Positions 46,035 to 55,530 of a stretch of 64,000 bases of DNA are shown here, one piece after another. Positions within the stretch are counted from its first letter, which is position 1, and each line of letters starts with the position of its first letter. The notes under the pieces are model-generated. The model saw nothing but the letters and a program-made list of their open reading frames with translations, had not been told where the DNA came from and searched no databases. The stretch comes from Anaerolineae bacterium (GTDB lineage: Bacteria > Chloroflexota > Anaerolineae > 4572-78 > J111). A program made the position numbers and the translations under genes. The stretch covers positions 1-64,000 of the forward strand of contig JAFGDY010000315.1 of NCBI GenBank assembly GCA_016931895.1. Direction: 5' to 3'.

Positions 46035-46062
46035 GATCGGTTCGCCATTTCAGGAGACCAAC

Positions 46063-46941
46063 TTGCAACGTCCTTTGGGACACACCTTATATCTGACGCT
46101 CTCCCTGGCCCAACCCTGGCTACGTTTGGGGCCAGGCTGGGCTGCTTTGGCCGGCGCGCTATCAACGGGCCAGGCTACCTTCAACCTGTCCACCTTGTTG
46201 TCCCTGCTAGGCCTGTGGCTGCTGGTTGATCCTATTTTGGGCGGCCTATGGGATTTGTCGGTGCAACAGGGGTTGTGGCGCAGAATTGCCACAGCCCAAT
46301 TAGAGCCGCCGCCGGCGTATGGGTTTTCCCTGCCTTATACCCAGCCAGGCTCAATGGCGGGACGTTTGGCGTTGCAATTGCGTCGTTACCAGGTTTGGTG
46401 GCAAAAAAGTTACTGGCCTGCATACGGCCGCAAATTCATAGCGTTTTGGTTAGCCACTATCCTGGCCCTGCTGCTTGGTCTCTTTTTGGCCCCGGCCATT
46501 TTTTGGCTGACCCTGCTAGCCGTCTGTCTGACCATCCTGGCCGGGCAAATTTCCACCGACTTAACCACCGCCCAAAGAGGATGCCTGCCGGCCCTGGTTG
46601 AATTGTTGTTACCCTGGTCTATGGGCCTGGCCCTGTGGTCGGCGCTCTCGCCCTTTGGCTTGATCCCTGCCTTCTGTTTTTGGGCTACTTACCTGGGCGG
46701 GCTAAGAATGTTGGGCCAGCACCATCGCGCCCAAATGCTTTTCTTCTTAGGCCAGGTAGCCGCAGTTTTCTGGCTGCTGGGTTGGCAATTATTGTCCGGC
46801 GCAGCTATTTTAAGCGTGCTCCTGACAGCGCAATTCATCATTAAAACCAAGTTTAATCATCCTGCCGACTTTCTGCAAAAAGTGCAGCCCCTTCTGGTGA
46901 TGGGTGTTATGGCGGTGGGGCTTTCGTTGGCCAGTCTGTAA
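46063..46941 (+). CDS. Polytopic membrane protein of unknown function
   Basis: 292 aa from TTG 46063, six bases after AGGAG; an open frame to 46018 lacks a ribosome site. Seven to eight helices. The N-terminal HTLYLTLSLAQPWLRLGPGW and LLVDPILGGLWDLSV are faintly like UbiA prenyltransferases, but their Asp-rich motifs are missing. A basic loop (RRYQVWWQKSYWPAYGRK) lies near residue 115. Followed after 41 bases by a methyltransferase, maybe one operon. Confidence 0.6.
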   Translation: MQRPLGHTLYLTLSLAQPWLRLGPGWAALAGALSTGQATFNLSTLLSLLGLWLLVDPILGGLWDLSVQQGLWRRIATAQLEPPPAYGFSLPYTQPGSMAGRLALQLRRYQVWWQKSYWPAYGRKFIAFWLATILALLLGLFLAPAIFWLTLLAVCLTILAGQISTDLTTAQRGCLPALVELLLPWSMGLALWSALSPFGLIPAFCFWATYLGGLRMLGQHHRAQMLFFLGQVAAVFWLLGWQLLSGAAILSVLLTAQFIIKTKFNHPADFLQKVQPLLVMGVMAVGLSLASL

Positions 46942-46982
46942 CGTATCAGGTTTCAGGTATCACCTTTGCGCTTAACCAATAA

Positions 46983-47693
46983 ATGATAATCTGGTTCACT
47001 ATTGCCTTAGTTACTATTTTAATCATTGGTTTAATTCTTTACTGGCAGCTTATTCTGGCTGAAGGGGCTTACCTGGGTGCGCCGCTGGTGGCCCTGCTAT
47101 ATGATTGGACGGCAGAACGTTACAACAAGATCAAAGATTTTAATAGGGAAATGGAAGCCTTTTGCCTGGGTCGGCCGCTGGCCAACCGGCTCTGCCACCA
47201 ACCCGAAGCAATGGTTTTAGATGTAGCCACCGGCACGGGGCGCGTCCCGCTGGCCCTGTTCGATCAACCTTTGTACCAGGGCAAGGTGATTGGTTTAGAC
47301 CGCGCTTCTAAAATGCTGAACGTGGCCCGGCGCGACACAGCCACTGACCGATCCAGGATAACCCTCATCCAGGCCGATGCAATGGCCTTGCCCTTTGCCG
47401 ATAACAGTTTCCCCCTGGTCACCTGCCTGGAGGCGCTGGAATTTTTACCCAACCCCCAAAAAGGCCTGGCCGAGTTGATTCGCGTTTTGCAGCCGGCCTC
47501 AAAAATAAATCCCGCTCAAGGCTGGCTACTGGTCACTCACCGCATTGGCTGGGAGGTCCGCCTGATGCCGGGTAAAACATGGCGCGCCAAAACGCTCGTC
47601 ACCATTTTAAAAAGCTTCCCCTTGCAACATCTTGACATCCGGCCCTGGGAAGATATTTACAACCTGGTTTGGGCGCAAAAGGTTGAACATTGA
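46983..47693 (+). CDS. Membrane-anchored class I SAM methyltransferase
   Basis: 236 aa. One N-terminal helix (3-24), then the methyltransferase fold: motif I VLDVATGTGRVPLAL, motif II GLDRASKML, IQADAMALPFADNSF and LEALEFLPNPQKGLAEL. It is UbiE/COQ5-like in order, pointing to a small hydrophobic or lipid substrate, which the membrane anchor also supports. The substrate is unknown. Confidence 0.8.
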   Translation: MIIWFTIALVTILIIGLILYWQLILAEGAYLGAPLVALLYDWTAERYNKIKDFNREMEAFCLGRPLANRLCHQPEAMVLDVATGTGRVPLALFDQPLYQGKVIGLDRASKMLNVARRDTATDRSRITLIQADAMALPFADNSFPLVTCLEALEFLPNPQKGLAELIRVLQPASKINPAQGWLLVTHRIGWEVRLMPGKTWRAKTLVTILKSFPLQHLDIRPWEDIYNLVWAQKVEH

Positions 47694-47779
47694 ACTTGCA
47701 GCCAAAGTGTTATTGTCGGCCGTTGGCGGGTAAAATAACCGGCAAAACAAACAGTTAGCGCAAAAAAGGAGATAGCTGT

Positions 47780-49483
47780 ATGGAACTGGCCCAACTGATC
47801 AGAATCGCGCGCGGCGACGAGCCGGCCGACCTGATTTTAAAAAACTGTAAAGTCATAAATCTTTTTACCGGGGAAATCATTGACACCCACATTGCCATTG
47901 CCCACTCCCGCATAGTGGGGCTGGGCGATTACGAGGCTCAACAAACGGTTGACCTGGGGGGACGCTATGTAGCCCCTGGGCTGATTGATAGTCACGTGCA
48001 TATTGAGAGCGCCATGGTTCCGCCTCCCGAATTTGCCCGAGCCGTAGTGCCCCGGGGCACCACTACCGTCGTTACCGATCCTCACGAAATTGCCAATGTG
48101 CTGGGACTGGAAGGCATTCGCTTTATGTTAGAAATGGCCAAACACAACCCCCTCAGCGTGTACGTCAATGCCCCCAGTTGCGTGCCCAGCACCCACATGG
48201 AAACTACCGGCGCGTCGCTGGAGTGGTACGATCTGGAGCCATTGCAACGCGAACCTTATGTTATTGGCCTGGCCGAAGTGATGAACTTTCCCGGCGTGGT
48301 AGCTGGCGAAGAAAGCGTACTCAATAAAATTCGCTCGTTCAAAGGGGTGGTTAAAGATGGCCACTGTCCCGGTTTGAGCGGTAAAGGCCTCATGGCTTAT
48401 GTGAACGCCAGCATCGGCAGTGACCACGAATGTACCACGGGTGAAGAAGTGTTGGAGAAACTGCGTTTGGGCATGTATATTTTTTTCCGCGAGGCCACCA
48501 ATGCCCGTAATCTCAAATCGCTTCTGCCTTATGTAACGCCTGAAAACGCCCATCGCATTTGCTTTTGCACCGACGACCGCCAACCGGCCGACCTGCTGGA
48601 AGAAGGTCACATAGACTTTATGCTGCGCACGGCCATTGCCGAAGGCATTCCTCCCCTGACCGCTTTCCGCATGGCCACGCTCAACCCCTCCGAATATTTC
48701 CACCTGCACGACCGGGGGGCTATTGCGCCCGGTCGCCGGGCCGATTTGATGATATTTTCCAACTTGCAAGCCCCAACGGCAGAGTTGGTTTATCGCGGCG
48801 GCAAACTGGTGGCCAAAGACGGCCAAATGCTACCCTGGGAACGCGAAGTGCGGCACAGTATTCTACGCAGCTCAATGAACGTAGATTGGAGCAAGGTTAA
48901 TTTCAACATTCCGGCCAACGGCAGCCAAGTGCGCATCATTGGCGCCATCCCCAACCAAATACTCACCAACCACATTATTGAAGAAGCGCCTCAAACAAAC
49001 GGCAAAATTATCACCGATACTAACCGCGACATCCTCAAAATGGCCGTTATTGAGCGTCACTTGGCCACCGGCAACGTGGGCAAAGGCTTGGTGCGCGGCA
49101 TCGGCCTCAAACGTGGCGCCATTGCCAGCACGGTAGCTCATGATCACCATAATATCGTGGTTATCGGCGCCGACGACCAAAGCATGCTTACGGCTGCCCA
49201 CGCTGTAGCCAATACCCGGGGCGGCATGGCTGCCGTTGAGGGCGATACCGTTTTGTGTCAACTCCCTTTACCCATCGCCGGGCTGATGAGCGATCAACCC
49301 ATTGAGCGAGTGCGTGACCGGATGGGCCAGTTGCTCAGGGCCGCCCACCAACTCGGCTCGCCGTTGCACGATCCCTTCATGGCCATGAGTTTCCTGGCCT
49401 TGCCGGTCATTCCCTCCCTCAAACTAACCGATCACGGTTTGGTGGATGTTGACCGATTTCAACTGGTTTCGCTCTTTGTCTGA
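47780..49483 (+). CDS. ade: Adenine deaminase
   Basis: 567 aa; AAAGGAGATAG precedes ATG. It deaminates adenine to hypoxanthine with a binuclear metal site. LILKNCKVINLFTGEI, GLIDSHVHIESAMVPP with the HxH pair, GTTTVVTDPHEIANVLG, CVPSTHMETTGA, CFCTDDRQPADLLEEGHID and the C-terminal VAHDHHNIVVIGADD are all characteristic of the ~570 residue Ade family. It lies before a nucleoside importer, so together they form a likely purine salvage group. Confidence 0.95.
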   Translation: MELAQLIRIARGDEPADLILKNCKVINLFTGEIIDTHIAIAHSRIVGLGDYEAQQTVDLGGRYVAPGLIDSHVHIESAMVPPPEFARAVVPRGTTTVVTDPHEIANVLGLEGIRFMLEMAKHNPLSVYVNAPSCVPSTHMETTGASLEWYDLEPLQREPYVIGLAEVMNFPGVVAGEESVLNKIRSFKGVVKDGHCPGLSGKGLMAYVNASIGSDHECTTGEEVLEKLRLGMYIFFREATNARNLKSLLPYVTPENAHRICFCTDDRQPADLLEEGHIDFMLRTAIAEGIPPLTAFRMATLNPSEYFHLHDRGAIAPGRRADLMIFSNLQAPTAELVYRGGKLVAKDGQMLPWEREVRHSILRSSMNVDWSKVNFNIPANGSQVRIIGAIPNQILTNHIIEEAPQTNGKIITDTNRDILKMAVIERHLATGNVGKGLVRGIGLKRGAIASTVAHDHHNIVVIGADDQSMLTAAHAVANTRGGMAAVEGDTVLCQLPLPIAGLMSDQPIERVRDRMGQLLRAAHQLGSPLHDPFMAMSFLALPVIPSLKLTDHGLVDVDRFQLVSLFV

Positions 49484-49501
49484 AACCCAGGATTTACCTT
49501 T

Positions 49502-49529
49502 TTGACAAGTCGGCGCGTTATGGTAGCAT
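49502..49529 (+). promoter_or_regulatory. Promoter of the nucleoside importer operon
   Basis: TTGACA (49502-49507), 16 bases, TAGCAT (49524-49529), just after ade. The leader is about 235 bases long. Confidence 0.55.
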
Positions 49530-49633
49530 GGGGTTGTGTCAGAGTAACAGCAAGCGTTAAGATATCCCCCCCAAACACTTTGACACCTTTTTTATTCTTA
49601 CTTCAAGATTAACTGTCTCAAGGAGGACATTAT

Positions 49634-49645
49634 ATGACCCCATAG
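49634..49645 (+). CDS. Minimal three-codon ORF with a full ribosome site
   Basis: AAGGAGGACATTAT is followed by ATG ACC CCA TAG. The Shine-Dalgarno is as strong as that of any gene here, yet translation would stop after three residues. The leader also holds an imperfect TTGTT/AACAA hairpin near 49676-49710. It may be a start-stop regulatory element or the residue of a lost gene. Confidence 0.35.
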   Translation: MTP

Positions 49646-49771
49646 TCTATAAAAGATCTCTTCACAAATGGTAGTTGTTTGACAACCGGCAACTTGGGTT
49701 GTTAACAAGGCGATGGTTATCTATTCAAAATAAGTTATTACCCATCTCTTAGTTTTAGGAGGAGATTCGTT

Positions 49772-51043
49772 ATGAAACGCTTTGTTTGGCTGGGATTGTT
49801 AATTGTAGTTCTGGTTTTAATAGCAGCGTGTGCCGCTACGCCGGCGCCTGAACAGCCGGCGGCGGAAGAACCGGCGGCGGAAGAAGCAGCCCCCCAAGAA
49901 GGCGCCGAAGAGGCCGTCACCGAAGCCGAAGGTGGAAAATATCAGATACCTTCGATTGAAGAAGGCAAATATAACGTCGCCTTTGTTTACGTTGGCCCTC
50001 ACGACGACGGCGGCTGGAGTCAAGCCCACGACGTTGGCCGGATGTATGTTGAAGAAAACCTTGACAACGTCCACACCGCTTACGTTGAAAACGTAGCTGA
50101 AGGGGCCGACTCTGAGCAGGTTACTCGCTCGCTGGCCAGAAAAGGCTTTGACGTGATCTTCACCACTTCCTTTGGTTTTATGGACGCCTCGGAGATTGTG
50201 GCCGAAGAGTTCCCGGATGTGGATATCATTCACATTAGTGGCTTCAAGTCTAACGAAGCCAACTTTGGGAACCTGATGGGCGCGATGGAAGATATGAAAT
50301 ACCTGGCCGGCATGCTGGCCGGTTCACGGGCCAAAGTTGACGGCAACCCCAAATTGGGTTACATTGCTACATTCCCCATTCCTGAAGAGCTGCGCCTGGG
50401 CAACGCCTTTGCCCTGGGTGTACAAAAAACCTGTCCCGAATGTACAATTGATGTTCGCTGGATTTACACCTGGCACGATCCCATTCTGGAAAAAGAAGCC
50501 GCAGCTTCGCTCTTTGATGGCGGGGCCCAAATAGTGATGACCGGTGCCGACACCCCTGCGCCTGCCGAAGCCGCTCCCGAGGGTAAATGGGGCATCACCT
50601 ACGACTACTACGGAAACTGCACCGTTGATGCCTGCCTCACTTCTATGTATTGGAACTGGGGCCCAATTTACGCCGACATCGTTGAAAAGTCTCGCGCAGG
50701 CACCTGGAAAGGTGGCTGGGAATATTTTGACGCCGACAGCGGCGGTCTGGGTCTGTATGGCTTTATGGAAGGCGAAACACCCCAGCCGGGCGTAGAGGGT
50801 TTGCCAGAAGAAGACCTGGCTCTCATTCGCGAAACCCTGGACAAAATGCTCAAGGGCGAATTTAATCGCTTTGACGTTTTCTCCGGCCCCATCAAAGACA
50901 ATCAGGGCAATGTGGTTCTGGCCGAAGGCGAAAAGCTTGAGCAATTAGACCTGGATGGCTTTTCCCAATTTGGCAGCGAATGTAAAACCTGCATGTACTG
51001 GTGGAATGAAAACATTACCGCCGAACTGCCTGAGTTAGAGTAA
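49772..51043 (+). CDS. BMP-family nucleoside-binding lipoprotein
   Basis: 423 aa, AGGAGGAG before ATG. Lipobox IAAC, an Ala/Glu/Pro-rich linker (25-60), then the basic membrane protein/PnrA fold: YNVAFVYVGPHDDGGWSQAH, the characteristic FTTSFGFMDASEIVAEEFP, FPIPEELRLGNAFALGVQ and WHDPILEKEAAASLFDGGAQ. Four cysteines (TCPEC and CKTC among them) are unusual. It captures purine nucleosides or related compounds for the following ABC importer. ade lies upstream. Confidence 0.92.
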   Translation: MKRFVWLGLLIVVLVLIAACAATPAPEQPAAEEPAAEEAAPQEGAEEAVTEAEGGKYQIPSIEEGKYNVAFVYVGPHDDGGWSQAHDVGRMYVEENLDNVHTAYVENVAEGADSEQVTRSLARKGFDVIFTTSFGFMDASEIVAEEFPDVDIIHISGFKSNEANFGNLMGAMEDMKYLAGMLAGSRAKVDGNPKLGYIATFPIPEELRLGNAFALGVQKTCPECTIDVRWIYTWHDPILEKEAAASLFDGGAQIVMTGADTPAPAEAAPEGKWGITYDYYGNCTVDACLTSMYWNWGPIYADIVEKSRAGTWKGGWEYFDADSGGLGLYGFMEGETPQPGVEGLPEEDLALIRETLDKMLKGEFNRFDVFSGPIKDNQGNVVLAEGEKLEQLDLDGFSQFGSECKTCMYWWNENITAELPELE

Positions 51044-51063
51044 ACAACCCTGGCTTAATTTTC

Positions 51064-51098
51064 AAGCCGAGGCGGTTTTAAAAACCGCCTCGGCTTTA
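51064..51098 (+). terminator. Strong hairpin between BMP and the ATPase gene
   Basis: AAGCCGAGGCGGTTTT and its complement form a near-perfect stem of 16 bp ending in TTTA. Inside an operon, such a partial terminator would keep the binding protein more abundant than the ATPase. Confidence 0.8.
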
Positions 51099-51215
51099 GT
51101 TGCCGGACCGGAATTAACAAAAGATAAAGTTTCTATTTCCGCCGTTTGTTAATTCTGCTCTCAGATAGCCCTCGCCTATTTTGATAAAGCACTCTCAAGA
51201 ATCAAGGTGACGTTT

Positions 51216-52748
51216 ATGACCAAAACAAGCTATGCCGTTGAGATGAACGACATTGTGGTCCGCTTCCCTGGCGTGTTGGCCAACGACCACGTAAACTTCA
51301 CTCTAAAGCAAGGAGAAATCCACGCCTTGCTGGGCGAAAATGGGGCGGGGAAAAGCACGCTGATGAACGTGTTGGCCGGTCTTTATAAACCCGCCTCCGG
51401 CGCAATAAAAATCTACGGCGAACCGGTCAACTTCAACTCCCCCAAAGCGGCCATAGCCCAGGGAATTGGCATGATTCACCAGCACTTTATGCTGGTGCCC
51501 ACCCAAACCGTCACCGAAAACATTCTCCTGGGATTAGATGACCCTAAATTTTTCATGAACTTAAAAGTGTACGATCAGAAGATTTTAGAGTTGCAAAAGC
51601 AATTTGGCCTGCGCGTTGACCCCACGGCCAAAATCTGGCATCTTTCTGTAGGGGAGCAGCAGCGCGTTGAGATTTTGAAAGTGCTCTACCGGGGGGCAAA
51701 TATTTTGATTATGGACGAGCCGACAGCCGTATTGGCTCCGCAAGAAATAGACGAGTTAATGAACACTATGCGCTCAATGGTGAAACAGGGTAAATCCATT
51801 GTTTTCATCAGCCATAAACTCCATGAAGTCACCGCTGTGGCCGACCGGATCACCGTGTTGCGCAAAGGCAGAGTTACCGCCGAGGGTCGGAATATGGAAG
51901 GAGTCACCAGAGAAGAGCTGGCTCAATTGATGGTGGGGCGTAATGTAGTGTTTGTGGTACACAAAAAACCCCAAGAACCGGGCGAGGTGGTGCTGGCAGT
52001 AAACAACGTTCAGGCTAATAATAACAAGGGCGTGCCCGCCCTCCGGGGATTGTCCCTGGAAGTTCGCAGCGGTGAGATTTTGGGCATTGCCGGAGTGGCC
52101 GGCAATGGGCAAACAGAATTGGCCGAAGTGATTACCGGCTTGCGGCCATGTTCCGGCAGCATTAAAATTAATGAGCAGGAAGTCAGCAACCAACCCCCGC
52201 TTACTTCTATTGAGCGTAAAGTATCTTACGTACCGGCGGACCGCACCGGCGTTGGCAGCGCCCCTAATTTAAGCATTACCGATAATACGATTATGAAGAA
52301 TTATCGCCGCGAACCTATTGGCAATGGTTGGAGCATAAACTTTACCAATGCCCGGACCCAGGCCCGGGAATTAAAAAATAAATACAACATTTTGGCGCCC
52401 AGTGTCCAAACAGTGGCCCGTAATCTCTCAGGCGGCAATTTGCAAAAGGTCATTCTGGCCCGGGAAATTTCGGCCCAACCTCAATTAATGGTGGCCGTGC
52501 AGCCAACCCGTGGTTTAGACGTTGGCGCAATTGAAGCAATTCAAAATTTATTATTAGAGCAACGTGAGGCCGGTACCGCCATTTTACTTATCTCGGAAGA
52601 ATTGGAAGAGCTACTGGCTTTAAGCGACCGCATTGCGGTTATTTTTGACGGCAAAATCATGGGCACAATGCCCGCCGATGAAGCTGACATCAAGGAAATT
52701 GGCTTGATGATGACCGGCACCGAGGTAGTGAAGGCAGGTGAAAATTGA
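51216..52748 (+). CDS. Nucleoside ABC transporter duplicated ATPase
   Basis: 510 aa from ATG 51216 (AAGGTGA ahead). Two ABC domains: the first with Walker A GENGAGKSTLMNVL, signature LSVGEQQRVEILK and Walker B ILIMDEPTAVL; the second with a degenerate Walker A (GVAGNGQTELAE), signature NLSGGNLQKVILARE and Walker B variant VAVQPTRGLDVG. This asymmetric layout is typical of NupO/RbsA/YufO sugar and nucleoside importers. The stop overlaps the next start. Confidence 0.94.
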   Translation: MTKTSYAVEMNDIVVRFPGVLANDHVNFTLKQGEIHALLGENGAGKSTLMNVLAGLYKPASGAIKIYGEPVNFNSPKAAIAQGIGMIHQHFMLVPTQTVTENILLGLDDPKFFMNLKVYDQKILELQKQFGLRVDPTAKIWHLSVGEQQRVEILKVLYRGANILIMDEPTAVLAPQEIDELMNTMRSMVKQGKSIVFISHKLHEVTAVADRITVLRKGRVTAEGRNMEGVTREELAQLMVGRNVVFVVHKKPQEPGEVVLAVNNVQANNNKGVPALRGLSLEVRSGEILGIAGVAGNGQTELAEVITGLRPCSGSIKINEQEVSNQPPLTSIERKVSYVPADRTGVGSAPNLSITDNTIMKNYRREPIGNGWSINFTNARTQARELKNKYNILAPSVQTVARNLSGGNLQKVILAREISAQPQLMVAVQPTRGLDVGAIEAIQNLLLEQREAGTAILLISEELEELLALSDRIAVIFDGKIMGTMPADEADIKEIGLMMTGTEVVKAGEN

Positions 52749-53848
52749 TGACGCCATTTACCCTTACTTTTGAAAAACGAGTCGAAGATATCCCCAAATG
52801 GTTGCCGGCAGCCACCTCTCTTGGTTCAGTGGTGATAGCCTTTATTATTAGCGGCATTATTCTCAAAATAATTGGCGGCCAACCGCTCCTGGCGGGCAGG
52901 TTCTTTTTTAATGCCACCTTTGGCAGTTGGGCGGTTTTTTCTGACACCCTGGTAAAGGCGACGCCCCTTATTTTGGTAGGGTTAGCCTGCGCTGTTGCCT
53001 TCAAAATGAAATTGTGGAACATTGGCGCTGAAGGGCAGTTTTACGCCGGCGCCTTTGGGGCCAGTTTGGTGGTGCTGGTGCCTATGGTGCCTTTAGACAG
53101 CCCAAAGGTGGTGGTGCTGGGGTTGATGATGATCATGGGCATGCTGGGTGGAGCCTTATGGGGCTTTATCCCCGGCTATCTCAAAGGTCGGTTCCAGGTT
53201 AATGAGATCATCACCACCCTTATGCTCAACTACGTGGCCATCTTATGGAATAATTTCTGGATTTTTGATAAATGGAGCGACGCCGGGTTTCAGATGACGC
53301 CTACTTTTGAAAAGTCAGCTTGGTTGCCCCGGCTGGCCGACTATGCCCGCCAATACAGAGCTTTCTCCGGCGTCACCCTGCATTTAGGCTTTGTCATTGC
53401 CCTGGTGGCCGTAGTAATTGTATGGTGGATATTGGCCCGCAGCCGGTGGGGGTACGAAATTAGACTCACGGGTGATAACCCAGAGGCGGCCCGTTATGCA
53501 GGCATTAATATTGTCAAAAATATCGTGCTGGTCATGATGCTGTCCGGGGCTTTGGCCGGTTTGGCCGGAATGTCAGAAATAAGTGGAGTAGTCCACCGCT
53601 TGCAAGAACGCATCTCGCCGGGCTATGGATTTACGGGGATTATTGTAGCCTGGTTGGCCAAACTGAACCCTTTTGCCGTGGTTATTGTTTCTATTCTCTT
53701 TGGTGCGCTGATTGTAGCCGGGCGAGAAATTCAGCCATCGGGGCTGGCCTTTCTCTTACAAGGCATTATTCTCTTTATGGTCATTAGCAGTGATGTGCTG
53801 CTGCGTTATAAAATCCGCCTGTTAAGGACAAGCAGAGAGGTAACATGA
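52748..53848 (+). CDS. Nucleoside ABC transporter permease 1
   Basis: 366 aa from ATG 52748, overlapping the ATPase stop. About nine helices; GLACAVAFKMKLWNIGAEGQ followed by FYAGAFGA and GFIPGYLKGRFQVNEIITTL mark the BPD_transp_2 permeases of NupP/YufP type. Near the end, SPGYGFTGIIVAWLAKLNP is also typical. ATGA overlap with the second permease. Confidence 0.92.
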   Translation: MTPFTLTFEKRVEDIPKWLPAATSLGSVVIAFIISGIILKIIGGQPLLAGRFFFNATFGSWAVFSDTLVKATPLILVGLACAVAFKMKLWNIGAEGQFYAGAFGASLVVLVPMVPLDSPKVVVLGLMMIMGMLGGALWGFIPGYLKGRFQVNEIITTLMLNYVAILWNNFWIFDKWSDAGFQMTPTFEKSAWLPRLADYARQYRAFSGVTLHLGFVIALVAVVIVWWILARSRWGYEIRLTGDNPEAARYAGINIVKNIVLVMMLSGALAGLAGMSEISGVVHRLQERISPGYGFTGIIVAWLAKLNPFAVVIVSILFGALIVAGREIQPSGLAFLLQGIILFMVISSDVLLRYKIRLLRTSREVT

Positions 53849-54810
53849 ACCTGATCATTATTTTACATGCCGGCATAGCTACAGGCACTATCTTGCTTTT
53901 TGCAGGCATTGGCGAAATTTTTGCCGAGCGGTCCGGCGTGCTTAACTTGGGCGTTGAAGGCATGATGTTATTGGGCGCAATGGCAGGTTTCAGCACTTCC
54001 CTGGCTACAGGTAATCCCTGGTTGGGCTTGATGGTAGCCACTATTGCCGGCGGCCTATTGAGCTTAGCCCATGCGCTGGTGACTATTCACTTTCAAGCAG
54101 ATCAGGTGGTGAGCGGCCTGTCGCTTACTTTTTTGGGCACAGGTTTGGCCCTGGTGCTGGGCGAAGGGTTGACCGGCCAGAATCCTCCCCTGATACCTTC
54201 ATTTGACCTTCCTGGTCTGCTTGCCATTCCCTTTATTGGGCCTGTGTTTTTTGAAAACCATAGCCTGCTGGTTTACATAGGTTATATTTTTGCCCCCCTG
54301 GCCTGGTATTACATCTACAAAACTAGGCCCGGCATGCATTTGCGGGCCGTGGGTGAAAAACCGGAAGCGGCCGATACAATGGGTATAAACGTTTACGGAC
54401 TGCGTTATTTTTACGTGTTTGTGGGGGGGTGTTTGGCGGGTTTGGCCGGGGTTACCATCAGCCTGTCTGTCTCGCCGGGCTGGTACAGCTCTCAAACTAC
54501 TTCTGGGCAGGGCTGGATTGCTATTGCCTTGGTTATATTTGCTCAGTGGGACCCGCTTCGGGCGGCTTTGGGAGCTTATCTCTTTGGCGCACTGCGCCGG
54601 GGCATTCTAGATTTGCAAGGACCCGCCACCCTGTTTGGTTTTACCAATCCCCTCTACATCAATTCTAACTGGGGCTTCTTCCTCCAGATGACGCCTTACC
54701 TTCTGACCATCATTGCCCTGGTTTTGGGTTCACGAGCTGCGGCCAGAAAACGCCTTGGCGCACCCGCAGCATTGGGTCTTCCTTACATTCGTGGCGAGCG
54801 GGGACTATAA
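53845..54810 (+). CDS. Nucleoside ABC transporter permease 2
   Basis: 321 aa, ATGA overlap with permease 1. BPD_transp_2 of NupQ/YufQ type: LLFAGIGEIFAERSGVLNLG then VEGMMLLGAMAGF, and AVGEKPEAADTMGINVYGLR, GWIAIALVIFAQWDPLRA. It pairs with permease 1 to form the channel. Last gene of the importer operon; followed by a convergent regulator. Confidence 0.92.
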   Translation: MNLIIILHAGIATGTILLFAGIGEIFAERSGVLNLGVEGMMLLGAMAGFSTSLATGNPWLGLMVATIAGGLLSLAHALVTIHFQADQVVSGLSLTFLGTGLALVLGEGLTGQNPPLIPSFDLPGLLAIPFIGPVFFENHSLLVYIGYIFAPLAWYYIYKTRPGMHLRAVGEKPEAADTMGINVYGLRYFYVFVGGCLAGLAGVTISLSVSPGWYSSQTTSGQGWIAIALVIFAQWDPLRAALGAYLFGALRRGILDLQGPATLFGFTNPLYINSNWGFFLQMTPYLLTIIALVLGSRAAARKRLGAPAALGLPYIRGERGL

Positions 54811-54831
54811 CAAAATTATGGCCAGGTTTGA

Positions 54832-55446
54832 TTAGAGATTAAACAGCTTGGCCGCTGCCAATATAGTCTCCAAACGACGTTGTGTCCCCAATTTTTGGCG
54901 GGCCTGTTTCAGATAATTGACAACCGTCCGCTCCGTAACCCCCATTGCTGCCGCAATCTGCCTATTTGTATGGCCTTCCACTAAACGCCGCAGTACTTCA
55001 ACCTCTCGTTCCGTCAACGATGCTTTTAGCCTCAGGCGCTCCTGCCGGCTGATGGCCCCCATCAACAAAAGCCCCTGATTTGTTTGAATGTAGGCCTGAA
55101 CAAGATAATTATAAAAATCTGCGGTTGCTTCCAGCCCGGCAATCAACAATTCGCCTGATAAACAAGAGAAACAAAATTCTCGCATTGTCTTGTTGATACC
55201 GGCCAGGAACATAGGTGTGGCTTTGATTTGATTCAGTTCCTCACCCAGTTGAGCCGGGATATTGCCTCCCAAATTGTGTAGAAACACAAAAAAAGCCTCT
55301 GTTAAGCTATAAACCAAGTGGTGCAATAGAGACGCGTTGGCCTCAAGGTTATAATAAGCATCTACAATATCCAATAACCCCCGGATGAGTTCTTTTTGAT
55401 GAGATTCCAGGGCCTTACCGACCGTAAAATACTTCTCTTGGTACAA
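54832..55446 (-). CDS. LuxR-type transcription regulator
   Basis: 204 aa, TTG start six bases after GGGAG. The N-terminal 140 residues are helical with a few cysteines (FCFSCLSGE) and match no sensor domain I know. The C-terminal HTH (about 145-200) reads LTEREVEVLRRLVEGHTNRQ then IAAAMGVTERTVVNYLKQAR, standard LuxR/NarL. It sits convergent to the nucleoside importer and upstream of a small-RNA candidate; regulated targets are unknown. Confidence 0.88.
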   Translation of the reverse strand: MYQEKYFTVGKALESHQKELIRGLLDIVDAYYNLEANASLLHHLVYSLTEAFFVFLHNLGGNIPAQLGEELNQIKATPMFLAGINKTMREFCFSCLSGELLIAGLEATADFYNYLVQAYIQTNQGLLLMGAISRQERLRLKASLTEREVEVLRRLVEGHTNRQIAAAMGVTERTVVNYLKQARQKLGTQRRLETILAAAKLFNL

Positions 55447-55495
55447 AAACAGCTCCCAACATTAAAAAGGAAAAATATCTTTCTCTAATTTCCTA

Positions 55496-55524
55496 TTGAC
55501 TAGCCCCCCTCAAAATGATAAACT
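55496..55524 (+). promoter_or_regulatory. Promoter of the small-RNA candidate
   Basis: TTGACT (55496-55501), 17 bases, TAAACT (55519-55524), identical boxes to 34728-34756. Confidence 0.65.
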
Positions 55525-55530
55525 AGCCAC

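Noticed and set aside
49530-49771. Purine riboswitch before the nucleoside importer
   Set aside because: The conserved core of the purine aptamer (junction sequences and paired loops) is not seen.
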